A stretch of 64,000 nucleotides of DNA from Rallus limicola (taxonomy: Eukaryota > Chordata > Aves > Gruiformes > Rallidae): the NCBI GenBank assembly GCA_022605955.1, contig JAKCOZ010000002.1:70288783-70352782 (forward strand), given 5' to 3'. Positions 36,420 through 49,160 of this stretch are shown in pieces. A program made the translations under genes and the position numbers. Under the pieces are notes generated by a model. That model saw only the letters and a list, made by a program, of their open reading frames with translations. It was not told the DNA's origin and made no database searches. Position 1 is the first letter of the stretch; each line of letters opens with the position of its first letter.

Positions 36420-37830
36420 GGGAATTGGACCCAAATATTAAAATAGAAAAGATAACAGTCTAAAGCAGAGAAACCAGGAGGATTTTCATGCATAAGTGAC
36501 ATACTGCTCCTGACACAAATACAGCAGATGCAGATCAAAAACTCTCCATAATGTTTCTGGAAGAGCTTGGTGACAAAGTTTTTTTCTTAAGTATGAGATA
36601 ACATGTGAGGATGGATTTCAAGTTCTAGAAAGGTGACCATGAAGTGATAGAGTTAACAATCCTTAGGAAAAGAGAGAAGGTAAATTAAAAACCCACCCCA
36701 AAAAGTAAAGCTTCCTGAAGTGAAGATCAAAATTAACTCAAAATTGTTATGTAAACTTTCATGGGAAGCACGGGAAGGATAATTCAGGAAAAGTGGCTAC
36801 TTTCTAAGAAATGATGTTAAGGCCATAACCTAAAGCTACCCCGTAAGAAGAGGAAGGATAAGTGTAGTAAGAAAAAAAACTGTGAATTCGTTATTGACTT
36901 CATACACAAGAAGTAAGAAAATGAAAATGAAAAGAAAATGTTGTTATTCAAACAGATATAAAATAACTCAAAAACATACAGACATGCAAAGGTCAAGTCA
37001 AAAAGGTAAAAGTACAAGTTACCATTGAGCAGGCTGAAAGCTACCAGTTAATGAGAACAGGAAAACAGCACATAAGAACCAAAAATTTGAAATCTTATCA
37101 TATTTGAAAAAGGAAAGTTACTAAGAAATGACTTAGAATGTTGAAATTTGTTTTGGGTTTTGGCTTTAGTTTTCACTAAGACATTTATGAATAAGTAACT
37201 AACAAAATAAGATCATCAGTAGCATCATTATGAACATACACAATTAATATTCTCAGGAGCTGAATTGCAGAAACACAGACTGAAGGGATACTTGTTGGGC
37301 AGTAGCTCCTAAAAAGAACATCTATGGGTTATACAAACAGTTAAACATCTTGACAATTTCAAGAAATGTTAACATCTAACTGTGAGCATAGCCCAAAGGA
37401 TATGGGAAATAATCCCCCTCTTTGTTCAGAACTGGAAGTGTCTTGGCTGTAGCATTGTGCCAAGTTTTGAGCTGTCATCTTAGAAAAAAAATATGAATCT
37501 CTTCAGTGAAGTTCAAGAGAGCAACAAGAGTAATCAGACACCCTAACTCAAAAGAGAGCTTGACTGAATAAAGCCTATCCAGCTTTGAGAGAAAAGGTAG
37601 AACAATATATGGTCCCAAAGTATGTGGTAGAAATCAAAGAGAAAATGAAATAGTATTTTCTCTTTTCTAAAATAGAAAAAGAACTATAACACAGCAAGAT
37701 CAAGGTTAGGTTTCAGGGCAAAGAAAGAAAAGGACAGCAAAGCATAGAATAAATTTTTTGGAAGTCATCATCTTTACATGTTTCCAGCAATAGGCCAGGT
37801 GAATATCTGCCAGAAAGAAAGCCAGTATAC
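36420..37830 (+). mobile_element. Probable ancient CR1/L3-like LINE remnant
   Basis: Weak but ordered similarity to a CR1-like ORF2 on the + strand. AGGTGACCATGAAGTGATAG then AGTTAACAATCCTTAGG (36,631-36,667) looks like the SDHE-type endonuclease end. TCAAGAGAGCAACAAGAGTA (near 37,513) is the ORF2 C-terminal stretch. Near 37,790 AATAGGCCAGGTGAATATCT resembles the 3' part. The order and spacing fit a deletion-ridden old copy. No frame is open. Confidence 0.5.
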
Positions 37831-40800
37831 TCAGAGAAGTGGACTAACAATTCTCTTCCATTTCATTTTTCTTTGACTTTTTTCTACTGAATCTGAACCT
37901 TAGTCATCCCACAACTGGTCTGGTAATGAAACAATTTTTAAAATATCTCAAATTTCATATCTACTCTACTTGTAGTTGCAAAATACAGCTGTTGACAGAG
38001 CACATCAGTGGTTTGATCATGTTTGCAATAATTAGAATGAGAATTTGGGTTTCATTCTACTAAAATGTAGATACTATCTGGCTCTCATTGTCTCTTAGGA
38101 ACATAACCAAATAGCTAAAAAACATTGACCTTTTCTTCTTGAGGTCTATTTAAGTTTTTATCTAGTTACTGGGGTTTGTTTTCTCCAGGTTTCCACATTT
38201 GCTATATTGTCTATCAATGCTAACAACGTTAAGTCCAACATGTTATCTACATCAGGTGTCTACACTCAAGTTTGTGTTTAGAATTGATTTTTAATACATC
38301 ATTTTATAACTTCTAATTTTCCAACTTTAACACTCAAATAGATATGGGAATTTATGAGGATAATACTTTTATCACTCCTTTTAGAAAGATTAACATTTCT
38401 GCTGACACCGCTGGAAATCTGTGATTGGAAATGGCACTAGAAATCATGAATGAGCAGAATCATCACCTGTCCTCAATGTGAAGTTTGGCTTCCTAAACAA
38501 TCAACCCTTTGGTAAAACTATCAAAGTTACCAGAGATACTCCTTTCTAAAACTGGACTGAAACTGTAGCATCAGAATGATTCACAAAAACACATTTACTG
38601 CTGAAAAGCAATGCCTGACACAGATTTACTATTAGCAATTCGGACAATTCCATTTTCCTTAGACAGGGTTGTGTAGGCTAAGGACAATCATATCTGCTTG
38701 ATATATTATTGCACCATTAAGTAGATGTGAAGCATCCATCACTGGCCGTTGCTAGAAGAGGATATGGAAATTGCTGAACAGTTATTCTGTTCTGGAACAG
38801 CATTTCTCACGTGTCCAAACACTTGAGGACCTGACCTTCAGGAAACTTGTTTAACTAACAATAAACTCAGAAGTAAATGCTTGCAGAAGTGGCACAGAAA
38901 AAAACCTGACAGTTTTGATGACAAATTTTCACTCTTTACATGTATATAAACATATTTATAAATATAGCCAACTGAAGCTTCATTGCAAGCTGCTATTATA
39001 AAGCCTGCCATCCTGAGGCCTTTAAAAGAATTTTTGTTTATTTACATAAACTAAAAGAAGCAAAAGCTATGTTGCTGTAATGTTCTATAACACATTGCAG
39101 CTATTGTGAAATGCTGCATAGTGATCTCAAGATTCTTAATGTGAAAATGCTACTGATATTATTGAAAAGCTTGATTTCCCATCCTAATTCCAACTCTAGA
39201 CCAACTTGATATTCTTGTGTGGTCACAACAGCTTCTGATGTGTTGTAGAAATAATGTGGTGTTTTTGTGAAGTCCTATCAAAAACTATAGTAGTATCACA
39301 TGATATGTCATCTCTAATGGTCAGTGCCTGACAAGAAGAACAGACCTTATTTATTAGATAGGCTCTATTAATGGATTTTTATTTTTTGGGTTATCAACTC
39401 TGAGTAGTAAAAATGAGAAAATAACATTTTCATAGTGAAATGGATATTTGAAAAAAGCAAAATTTATTCCTCTGAGAAATGTTTTATAATATCATTACCT
39501 TATTTTAAGCCTTTATAATTAATTTTAAGTCAAGTAATTCTTTACATTAGTTCAGATTTTACCTAGAACTATAGTTTTTCAGTGAATGGGACATATTTGG
39601 CTGTTTTCCCCCTTTTCAGTTTTCTCCAAGTTCTGGTTGTCCACTTCAGAACCTTTACAATAAGATAAAGATGGAAGAATAAATCCAGCACAAAACAGGT
39701 AACATTTTCAAAAGTAGACCCTGTTGGGTTTAGTCAGCTCACACAGATGAGTTATCCCAAAATGCCTTAGAAGATCAGGAATTCTTTGAACTTCAAGAAT
39801 GTCTGGTCATTTACTCAGAGAAGAAATATTTACTTTCTACCCATATTCTCCATATATCCTGATTATTCTTGACTGATTGAAGCTGATTTTACCTTTTTGC
39901 TCTGAGTTAGATAAATCTCCTGGGATCTCCTAAATCAAGGGGAAGCAAATGTACTTTCCACTTTGTTCACTGAATGCATTTTACTAAAGCTGAGGATTTC
40001 GCCAAATTGAGTGAATCTTTACTGTAAGTACCAACCTACCTTGGATGCTGTTTGTTTCTACTTTCAGAGGCATATTCATAGTATTAGGTTTCTACATTGG
40101 TGCAAGAAAAATAATACAGATTGACCAGATAGATCAATGTTTTATCTGATTTTGTCATGAAAAATCTGTGGGTCTGTGGCAGGTATAATCTGCACTTACT
40201 GAAAGAGCAGCTGTTCCTCCAGGCTTTAAAAGTTACTGCAGATGTCAAAGCCACTCTTGCTTCCTTTGCCATTAATGAATCTTAGCTTTTTGACGTTCTC
40301 TCCTGTATGTATATCAGTTCTCACTTCTGAAGCAGAAGAAAAGGTAGGTAGACATCATCCCATAAAGAAACTTAACTTTGCTTCCCATCTTTCACTTGCC
40401 CCTGGCCCCAGCTTTTAGAAACTGTAGTGTTAAAATCATTATCAGAAAGCTTTTCTTCGATTTTCATACTTAGATATTATAAGTGTTTTGAAATTATTAA
40501 CAAATTGATTTAAATTTCCATGTGATCTCTGATTATTTTTCTAAGCTCTTTTCCTATAGGAATTGAAGAAGGTAATATATTAGGTGCTCTTCAAATTGAT
40601 TTCCACTTTCAGAAAAAGTTTCCAATGATTAAGCTCCAAATGAAAATACAGTGTTATGTATTTTGTACATTATGGCATTGACATTCACTGACATACATGC
40701 TTCTAAAGAAATTAAATCAATGGGACAAGTATCATGACCTTATAATTTTTCTTCCAGATCCATTATATTGTTTCTTAGTACATATTATCAGTCATCTGTT

Positions 40801-41312
40801 TACTAGTCAGATACAAGTAAAAAAATTTAAAGTAAATAAAATCAAATAATAAAATTTAGTAATCTTGAAACTAGAAGAATCACAATGCTTCCTACCTGAG
40901 TATGTTTTTTTCCCCAGAATATTTCTCCTTTCTCACCCTCATTTTTTCCCATTACTGATCCTGAATATTTTCAAATTTGATTAATGGATCCACACATAGG
41001 AAGGCATTTGTGCTTGTATAAAGCTTCATTAAAGTCAATAGAGGTCCCTGGGTATACTAGATTTTGTCTACATGAAGCTTCTATTTGGATTAGTTTCTTG
41101 GAGCTAATATGAGTGTTTTCAACTTTCTATGCCTGAAGCAAGTCATTTATATAAAAGTGGTACAATTTCCAGAAGGACTGAGAACCAAATACACCCAAAA
41201 AAGTTGATGTGAACAGTAAATTATTTTTTTTAAAGTGGGTGTTATATATCTGTATGGTCACCAATGAAAACAAAATTGTAATTATGCAGCTCATTCTGAT
41301 GCCTGCACTTTA
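37831..41312. other. AT-rich sequence, nothing recognised
   Basis: About 3.5 kb with no supported gene or named repeat. Confidence 0.5.
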
Positions 41313-41925
41313 AAATCATAGAATGTGTAAGGTTGGAAGGGACCTCTAGAGGCCATCTAGTCCAACCCCCTGCAGTAAGCAGACACATCTTCACTAGATC
41401 AGGTCACTCAGAGCCCCATCAAACCTGACCTTGAATATCTTCAGGGATGGGGCCTCCACTACCTCTCTGGGCAACCTGTTCCATTGATCCACCACCCTCA
41501 TATTGAAGAGGTTTTTCCTAACATCCAACTTAAATCTCCCCTTTTCTAGTTTAAAACCATCACCCCTCATGCTGTTGCCACATGCCCTTGTGAACAGTTC
41601 TTCCCCAGCTTTCTTATAGGTACTTTTCAGGTATTGGAAAGCTGCTATAAGGTCACCCCTAGAGATTTCTTTTCTCCAAGCTGAACAAGCCCAAGTCTCT
41701 CAGCCTGTCTTCATAGGAAAGATGCTCCAGCCCTTTGATCATTTTTGTGGCCTCCTCTGGACATGCTCCCATTAGTTCCATGTCCTTCTTGCGTTGAGGG
41801 CTCCAAAGCTGGACACAGCACTCCAGGTGAGGTCTCACCAGAGCAGAGGGGCAGAATCCCCTCTCTATCTGCTGGCCACACTTCTTTTGCTGCAGCCCAG
41901 GATGCAGTTGGCGTGTCATAAAGAT
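41313..41925 (-). mobile_element. CR1 LINE 3' part
   Basis: Opens on the + strand with ATCATAGAATGTGTAAGGTT and GGAAGGGACCTCTAGAGGCC. On the minus strand 41,919-41,659 it still reads as the CR1 ORF2 C-terminus (ALVRPHLECCVQLWSP, GLEHLSYEDRLRDLGLFSLE). About 610 bp, 5'-truncated. It is the best preserved CR1 tail in the window. Confidence 0.92.
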
Positions 41926-44030
41926 GGAGATTGACAGACTGAAAAGAGATCACAGAACAACCCCGAATCTTAACTGAGGAACAAATGCAAGGAGAGGAGA
42001 TAATTAAGCGGGCAAGTCCATTTACTTCATCAAAGGAGAAGTCTGAGACATTATTTAATTAAAGTTTTGGAATGCCTCCAAGAAAATGCAATCCCAACCC
42101 TTATTTTAATATTAGAAAAGTAGCACTTGAATAGAAAAAAACCTCCTTTAAAAGACTGGATACTAAATGCATATAACTTTATATTACAAATATAGGCCCA
42201 CGTATGTTATTAGGAGAGCTGTTAGTGAGTCATCCCTCAAAACAAATTACTGAGGTAAATAACAGTTCTCCATTTCTTGACAACTTCATTTCAAAACTGA
42301 TTGTCTGTCTCAAAAATATATCTCAAAGAGAAACATGGCAGTTTAGCACAAGTGTAATTGGAGGAATATGGCATATAGTTCTTCCATCAGATCAGATGGA
42401 CTTTTCTGCCTTTTAGAAAGTACAAATCTGTGAAAAGCTCTCAGTAGAAAAGCACGGGTGCTATATCCCCCCCTTTTGAAAATTTCATTTTAGGTAATGA
42501 GTGATAAGCTATAAATCTAGTACACATTTCCAAAAGAAAAAGTAGAATGCTGTTTGGGACACTAAAAATATAGCTAAATTTTAGTCATAATTGAAGTCTA
42601 TAATCTGTGTCTAAGAACCTAAATAAAGGTTTTTGGGTTTTGTTAATGACTTTTTTCATTTGAAATATGTTTAGAATGAAAAAAAATAATGAAGTTTTGG
42701 TACATGAACAGAATGCCCTGGAAGGTTTTGGGGTGACAACAGTGGAGATGATGTTTGGCATTTACTCCTCCATTGCATGTGAAGTCACATTTAACCCTTC
42801 TGTAAACACAGGGCTACTTGAGGCAGACTACTCCCATGGGGAAAACCCTGTCTAGAAGCATATAGTATAGGATGCAAGGTAATACTTTTATTAGACCAGC
42901 TGAGGCTTGGAGTTAGTTCAATCTTCTGCAGAGACTGTCAACAAGGGAGTCAATTGAGATGGTGGTTTCTGTGGGGTGGGAGACCAATGGATCACTACTG
43001 TACACCTCTCAGGTATCCTTCCCTCCTTATTCCAGTGATAAACTTCAGGGTGATTAAATTAATGGTCATGCAGTTTAACTGCCTTCTGCAATCCACGATG
43101 GGGCATGGTTAAATCCCCTGTGGCCTGCAGGCAACCAAATTTACAGAATAGTTCTTAGGACAGAAACAGCTCGAGTTTCAGCTTCTATTTGTTTAGAGAT
43201 TTACAGCAGTTTTAGGATTTAATTGCAGATGCAGATATGCTGACAGATGCTTATTATTCATGCCAGGCAGACACAGTGGGTTCTGTATTGCTGGTGAAAT
43301 GGGTTCCAATCTGAGCAGGAAGAAAACAAGACATTTTTAGAAGTTTGTCAGAGTTAATAGCCAGCTTTTAGAGTTCATATGAGATTAAATGCTTTCTGAT
43401 CAATCAATGTCGACATTAAAAGTAGCTTGTTTGCTTTTATTTGTTACTGCATGAAGTATTTTCTTGTGTTTCTTTTAAAATCTTTTATTTTATTGAAGGT
43501 ATTATTTTGATTCTTAAGCAACACAGGAATGAGAAAGTTCTAATTCCCAGGGGCTTGCTGAAGTCACTATGTCTAAATGTGGAAAAAGCAGCTGAGCCAA
43601 ACCACTGCTGGTGTAGGTTCACTGACAGCAGGGCTTTAAATAGTGAATCCTGCCTGATGATTGTGCACAGCACGTGTGAATGAAAAGACAGTATCTTAGC
43701 TGGTAGAAAATGACTGTGAAGCCGTCTAGGTTGGAATACACTAACTATTCCCTTATTATCCTGGTCCTAAACACTACTGACAAAGCCACTTCTCTGTAAG
43801 TCTATGAATGAAAAGTAACATTTTGCCAGCATTTTGCACTATGCATTCACAAATCATGAGAGAAGGACTGATGTTTTTTCTGCCATTCAGAAGAACTGGG
43901 TTGTTGCTTGTGCTCTTCCAGCTGTTAGGAAATACTGACTCTAGACATGGGCACTGTACAGAACTGTCAGCCATGGGCTGCTTCATTTCACAAAAAGCTT
44001 TGGAAAGTCAAGATTACAAAAAAGAATTAT
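41926..44030. other. AT-rich sequence, nothing recognised
   Basis: About 2.1 kb with no supported gene or named repeat. Confidence 0.5.
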
Positions 44031-44715
44031 AGTGAGTGGAAGGGATCTCTGGAGAGATCCCAGAGCAGGGTCACCTAGAGCAGGTGTCACAGGGCAGCAT
44101 CCAGGCAGGTTGCAAATTCCTCCAGAGGTGGAGATTCCACAACTTCTCTGCGCAGCCAGTCCCAGTGCTCTGCCACCCTCATGGTAAAGAGGTTCCTCCT
44201 CATGTTTAGGTGGAACTTTCTATATTCAAGTTTGTGCCCATTGCCTCTTGTCCTGTCACTGGGCACTACTGAAAAAAGGTTGACCCTGTCCTCCTGTCAC
44301 CTACCCCTCAAGTATTTATAATCATTGATAAGATTCCCCCCTCAGTTGACTCTAGGATAACAAGGCCCAACTTGCTTATCCTGTCTTCATAGGAGACACG
44401 TTCTTGTCCACTAATCATCTTTGCAGACCTTTTTTGTACCCCCTCCAGCAGCTCCCTGTCCTTCTTGAACCGGGAATCCCAGAACTGCACACAATATTCC
44501 AGATGAGGCCTCACCAGTGCAGAGTAGATAGGGAGGAGAACCTCCCTAGACCTGCTGGCCACACTTTTCTTGATACACCCCAGGATGCTGTTGGCTTTCT
44601 TGGCCATGAGGGCACATTGCTGGCTCATGGTTAACCTGTTGTCAACCAGGACTCCCAGGTCTTTTTCCACAGAAGTGCTTTCCAGCAGGTCAGCCCCTAA
44701 CCGGTACTGAAGATG
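44031..44715 (-). mobile_element. CR1 LINE 3' part, second subfamily
   Basis: The minus-strand frame 44,763-44,308 gives the CR1 ORF2 C-terminus: EKDLGVLVDNRLTMSQQCAL, KKANSILGCIKK, REVLLPIYSALVRPHLEYCV, QKRSAKMISGQERVSYEDRI. The RT thumb/C-terminal part is open over about 130 codons. The 3' tail (GGGCAGCATCCAGGCAGG) differs from the 41.3-kb copy and resembles the copy at 47.17 kb, so it is a different subfamily. Confidence 0.9.
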
Positions 44716-47166
44716 GCAGGTGATGAGAAAACACTTTATAAGATGTACAATATCCCAAACCAATAATTTTCATCCAGAATTTTACAGGCACATAGTTAGC
44801 CTTTCCTATCTTTATCCTTGGCAAAAGAAAGGATACAAATTCATATCTCTTAGCTTCCCCCTTGGAGTTCTAATCCTCTTCATTCATTCCCCTTCACCTC
44901 AGAGAATTTGAAAGAGGCTTATAAGTTGTCCTGAACACTTAATTGACTGTTTCTGCATTACTGAGAAACCTGCAGCCAGAAGGGTTGGTGAATAAATGGA
45001 CTGAAATGAATGAGATACTTTTGCATCCCTTCCAGAGATCCTGGGAGAAGATGGTGGACTGGGGAGAAAAAGGAAGCTTTTCATAAAATTATGTGCATGA
45101 TAGGCAGAATGTTACTGGAGTGAAGTATGCTTTACTAAGCATAAAATTGCACCATTGGTATTAGACCTGGTTCAGAAATGAAGAGACAAATATTTTCCAC
45201 TGTGAGGGAGGCTGGTGTTGTAGTTTTTCTCTGGGTATCGTATTCCACAAAGTATGGTGTGATAATACATTTTCCTGGAGGCCAAGATTTTTTCTAATCC
45301 ACTGATGCTGCTTTAGTACAGTCAGAAATTCCCATCAGCCTTTTGTCATTGCTTCATTTCTCCCACGGGACACAGGTTACCCTCCTCCATATAAAAGTCA
45401 TCCCTATGAATGCAACCTTTACACTTTTCTGAATTCTTTGCAGGAGGAAGCTAAAACTCACCTTTGCTGTTGTCTCATGTTAGGAGAAAAAAGATCATTA
45501 CAGAATGCAATTCAGAATTTCATTTTTCCCAGACACTTACATCCTCCTTAAAGGTGTAAAAAAATAACATCAGTCATAATAGTAAAACATTATCAATGTT
45601 TTAAAAAAGCAGATATCATAGATCCAGGTTTTTTCTATTGCAAAATAAATATAAATGCTTCTTTGAACTCAAATCTTAATTTAAATCTACTCTACGATAT
45701 TTCAAGGGTTTTAATTGCTTCAGATTAAAGAACATGCAAAGTATCAATGTCGCAGAAGTCAATAAAAGTCCCTTTCCATAAGACTCATCCTCCACATCCA
45801 CAGCTTTGTATTTTGACAGTTTGCAAAACTCTATTCAAACCAGACAGAGTTTCCTGGACACATAGAAAAAGCTTTGTTTAAACTTATGTGGGAAAACTGT
45901 GGTTGTCTCTCATACCAGTAGCTCTTGAGGTTGAGAAGAAGTATGATATGGGGAGCTCATTACGACACAAGGCTCTCCACTGCCCTCAGCACCTTTGTGC
46001 CATCAATAGCAGCTGCCCATTTGACACCAGCTCCTGTAGCAACAGGGCATTGCTCTTCCACTCTGAAGGAAAGAAAAGAGGGGCTTGCAAAGCTCCGTGG
46101 GAGCAGTGATACAGACAGGTTTTTAAGAGTCACAGCTGGGTCTCAGACAGTACAGTGGCAATGAACTCCAACATCATCCTAAACCACACTTTACTGCAGG
46201 TTTCATGTTCATAACTCACTCTAACCTTTCTTCAGCTCTGAAAAAATGATCTGCAGAATAAACATGACCTAGTAAGTCTATTGCTTAAGATTATACAACA
46301 CAGCTTCTTTTTTAAAAATAATGAAGAAAAAGTTCGCTCTCTTGCCTAGTGATTGCAATAATGGAAGCAAAAACAACAAAAGAGCAATTCTTTTTGAAGC
46401 TGAAAACAAGCAGAGAAGGGAAATTCTACCACTGTCTCTGGCTTCAGAAATAGTCTTTTGCTTAGGTCATGACTAGATAAGTCCAAAATGTAAGTGACTA
46501 TTACATTGATTGATATAGACATACTGAAGAGCTAATTGAATATTGGAAATGCTTTTTTGCAAACAGCCAAAATAATTAAACCTTACAGGATCTAAACAAA
46601 TTTAAAATGTACTGTTTCTCTAAGAAGGACCAGCATCAACTAAGCTCACTAGGAAAGAGATTGTCAACTTCCTTCAGCTAGGAATATTCTATAGGATTTA
46701 TAGAATTTACAATTTATAGGTCTTTGATTCAGAAGTAGTCAGCAGGGAGGTCAATAGGGCAATTTTTTTTTATTAAGTTATCCTGATCTAGTGAGTTGGT
46801 AATGTATTATCCCCCTGAGAATACTAAGGAATCAAGATAAAGAAATCATTATAAAAATCACACAAATATTCAGATACTATAATTGTCCCACAAAACTTTG
46901 TTCTAAAAACATACTCACAAGTAAGCAAGCTAAAATAATTGCCTCCATTTATTCCTTATTTATAAGCTGCATTTGTTTGAAAAAATGACTTTTTCATGGA
47001 TGTATAATATAAAGAATCATGAATAGTTACCATTTTACTAGAATTATGTTTTCAGTTCACAACAACCAGAACAGAAAAAGAGAGTTAACATTTGGCTTAA
47101 TTTTTAATTCATCATTGTTTTTCTATATACATATAAACATATAGGTACAGTTAAAAGTTATTTTTC
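44716..47166. other. AT-rich sequence, nothing recognised
   Basis: About 2.4 kb. Positions 45,950-46,170 are richer in GC than the surroundings but give no recognisable protein. Confidence 0.5.
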
Positions 47167-47500
47167 AGAATCACAGAAAGGACCTCTGGAGATCATCTAG
47201 TCCCTCCCAGAGCAGGTTGCACAGGACAGCATCCAGGTGGATTCTGAATATCTCTGGAGATGGAGACTCCACAGCCTCTCTGGGCAGCCTGTCCCAGTGC
47301 TCTGCTACCCTCACAGTAAAATTTTTCCTCACACTGAGATGGAAGTTCCTGTATTCCAGTTTGTGCCCCTTGCACAGTCCAGTCACCAGGCACCATTAAG
47401 AGTCTGGCCCCATCCTCTAGAAAAATCACCTTTTGGATATTTAAAATTATTGATCAGATCATCTCAGTCTTCTCTTCTACAGGCCAACTAATCTGTTTTA
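47167..47500 (-). mobile_element. CR1 LINE 3' end fragment
   Basis: TCACAGAAAGGACCTCTGGA then GATCATCTAGTCC, GCACAGGACAGCATCCAGG, TCTGGGCAGCCTGTCCCAGT. On the minus strand 47,386-47,171 the end of ORF2 reads YRNFHLSVRKNFTVRVAEHW and then DRLPREAVESPSPEIF. 5'-truncated near 47,450-47,500. Confidence 0.88.
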
Positions 47501-47731
47501 GAACAGCTATTAGTAATTTAAAAACTTTAAGTTTGCACAATTTTAAGAACATCAATCAGTTCTTTGGAAATTCAATGCACATTAACCACATGTATTTTAC
47601 TAAAAGAGCTATTTCTATGGATCCCAGATTCTTGATAGCTTGACTGTGAAAAATGGCTTTAAGATGTACCTAATTGAAAAGCCAAAAAACTGCCTACTGT
47701 TAAAAAAACTCCACAAAAATATCCCAGAATT

Positions 47732-48068
47732 TCAGGGTTTTTTAGTACTTTTCAGTGGCAAGTAGAATTCAAAGGTATACCCAGAATTTGCTGATGGTAC
47801 AGTCTCATTGGTCCTTTGGTCTGTCAGAAAGGCTCCTGGGAAAGGACCTATCAAAACTTTTCCACAGGCCAGCATGACTCCTGCAAGTTTTCCAGCTGGA
47901 TTAATGACCTTGATCATAGTGTGCCAGTGGCTGAGGTCAGCTCTGTGCTTACAGGCATCACTGCCAGCCAAAACAGACAGATGGTCATGTGGGGTCAGGT
48001 AGTGCAGATGAATTTTACCGTCAAAGACAAACACAGCCAATGCAAAACTAGAAGTATATCTTTTCTAA
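47732..48068 (-). other. Unrecognised exon-like open frame
   Basis: The minus strand is open for about 112 codons from the stop before 48,068 down to TGA at 47,732. The content looks like a folded protein: LAVFVFDGKIHLHYLTPHDH near the start and SGYTFEFYLPLK near the end. There is no ATG in the first part (the frame can start only at TTG). An AG acceptor (ACTTCTAG) lies just upstream of TTTGCATTGGCT and a possible GT donor (AAAAGTACTA) near the end, so a single exon or an exon relic fits better than a full gene. I do not recognise the family, and no neighbouring exon was found within a few kb. Confidence 0.35.
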
Positions 48069-48461
48069 AGGATGAAGTGATTCAGGAAAAAGACAGTTAC
48101 CTTCTCCTGAAAACTGCTAAACAGTATGTTTCAGGCTCTTGGCTTTCTTCTTCTGTTTTGTGAAATAAGCAAAACACTATCTTACTGGAAATCGATTTCA
48201 TGGCAGAAAATGTTTTCCCAGACAGGGCAAAAAACTTGACAGACTCACAAAGTTTATCCAGACAAAATTATGTATGAAAGCTCCTAGTCGCTATTTGTCA
48301 TCTTTTGAATTCCCAAACTTATACAAGAAAGAACATTTGCCTTAAGGCTTTCAATATCAACATCTTCATAAATACTAGTGCAGACTAGGGCTATTGAATG
48401 ACGAAGTGCCTGAGTGGCTTATCTCTCTTAGTTTACAATGTCAGAAAAAGAAGCCAACTGA

Positions 48462-48720
48462 CTAGGTTTTAGCTGAGATAGACTTAATTTTCAGTCTAGT
48501 AGCTAATAGTGCTAAATCCACTAAACACTATAGTGCTGTGTTTTGGATTCAGTATGAGAACAATGTTAATGACATTTTTAGTTGTTGCTAGGTAGTTGTC
48601 ATGCTGACACTAAGTCAAGGACTTCTCAGTATTTCATGCCCAGAAGGTTCAAGATGTGTAAGAAGCTGGGGAGGGGGGCACAGCCAGGACAGCTGACCCA
48701 GACTGTATCATCTGTATCCC
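48462..48720 (+). mobile_element. LTR fragment, type-2 avian ERV LTR
   Basis: TTTTAGCTGAGATAGACTTA, GTGCTGTGTTTTGGATTCAG, TATGAGAACAATGTTAATGA, then GGGGAGGGGGGCACAGCCAG. It has the same order of blocks as the LTR at 57,301-56,750 read on the minus strand. The 3' end is lost near 48,720, where unrelated or rearranged sequence begins. Confidence 0.7.
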
Positions 48721-48839
48721 TGACTCCAAAACCACATGGGCTGACCTCAAGTCTCCTCTGATGCTTTCTGACAGAGACTCCAGGTAGGGTAATTCTCCCC
48801 AGCAGTGGTGTAGAGCACATTCTTTTAACATCTTATCCT

Positions 48840-49160
48840 ATCCTGATGGACTGATATGACAGATGGAGCCCAAAGTCAGGGACTAAATGAACTCAATGAA
48901 CATGTTTTAAGGACAGTGCCATGAAACAAAGTAAACTCAAGGGACCTGCACGGAAGATCCAGTTTTTAGGGATAAAATCTTGAGATAGAAGGCATTGGAT
49001 CTCAATGGATGTGATCAAAGGAACAGGTCTGTCCCTACCAATTCACAAAAAGGAAACACAAGCTTTCTGAGGCATTGTAAGTTCTTGGTGGATACAAATT
49101 CCAAGTTACAGTCTAATTGTGATCTCTTTCACATGATTTCAAATGTGTCCCTGAGCAATA
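48840..49160 (+). pseudogene. Small ERVL-like pol remnant
   Basis: 48,935-49,150 matches 12,281-12,460 of the larger ERV remnant: AAGGGACCTG, GATGTGATCAA, CAATTCACAAAAAGGAA, GTTCTTGGTGGAT and TACAGTCTA are shared. It is an RT-region piece of the same ERV family, broken by stops and indels and without other domains. It lies just after a type-2 LTR fragment on the same strand, so the two could be parts of one old insertion. Confidence 0.7.
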
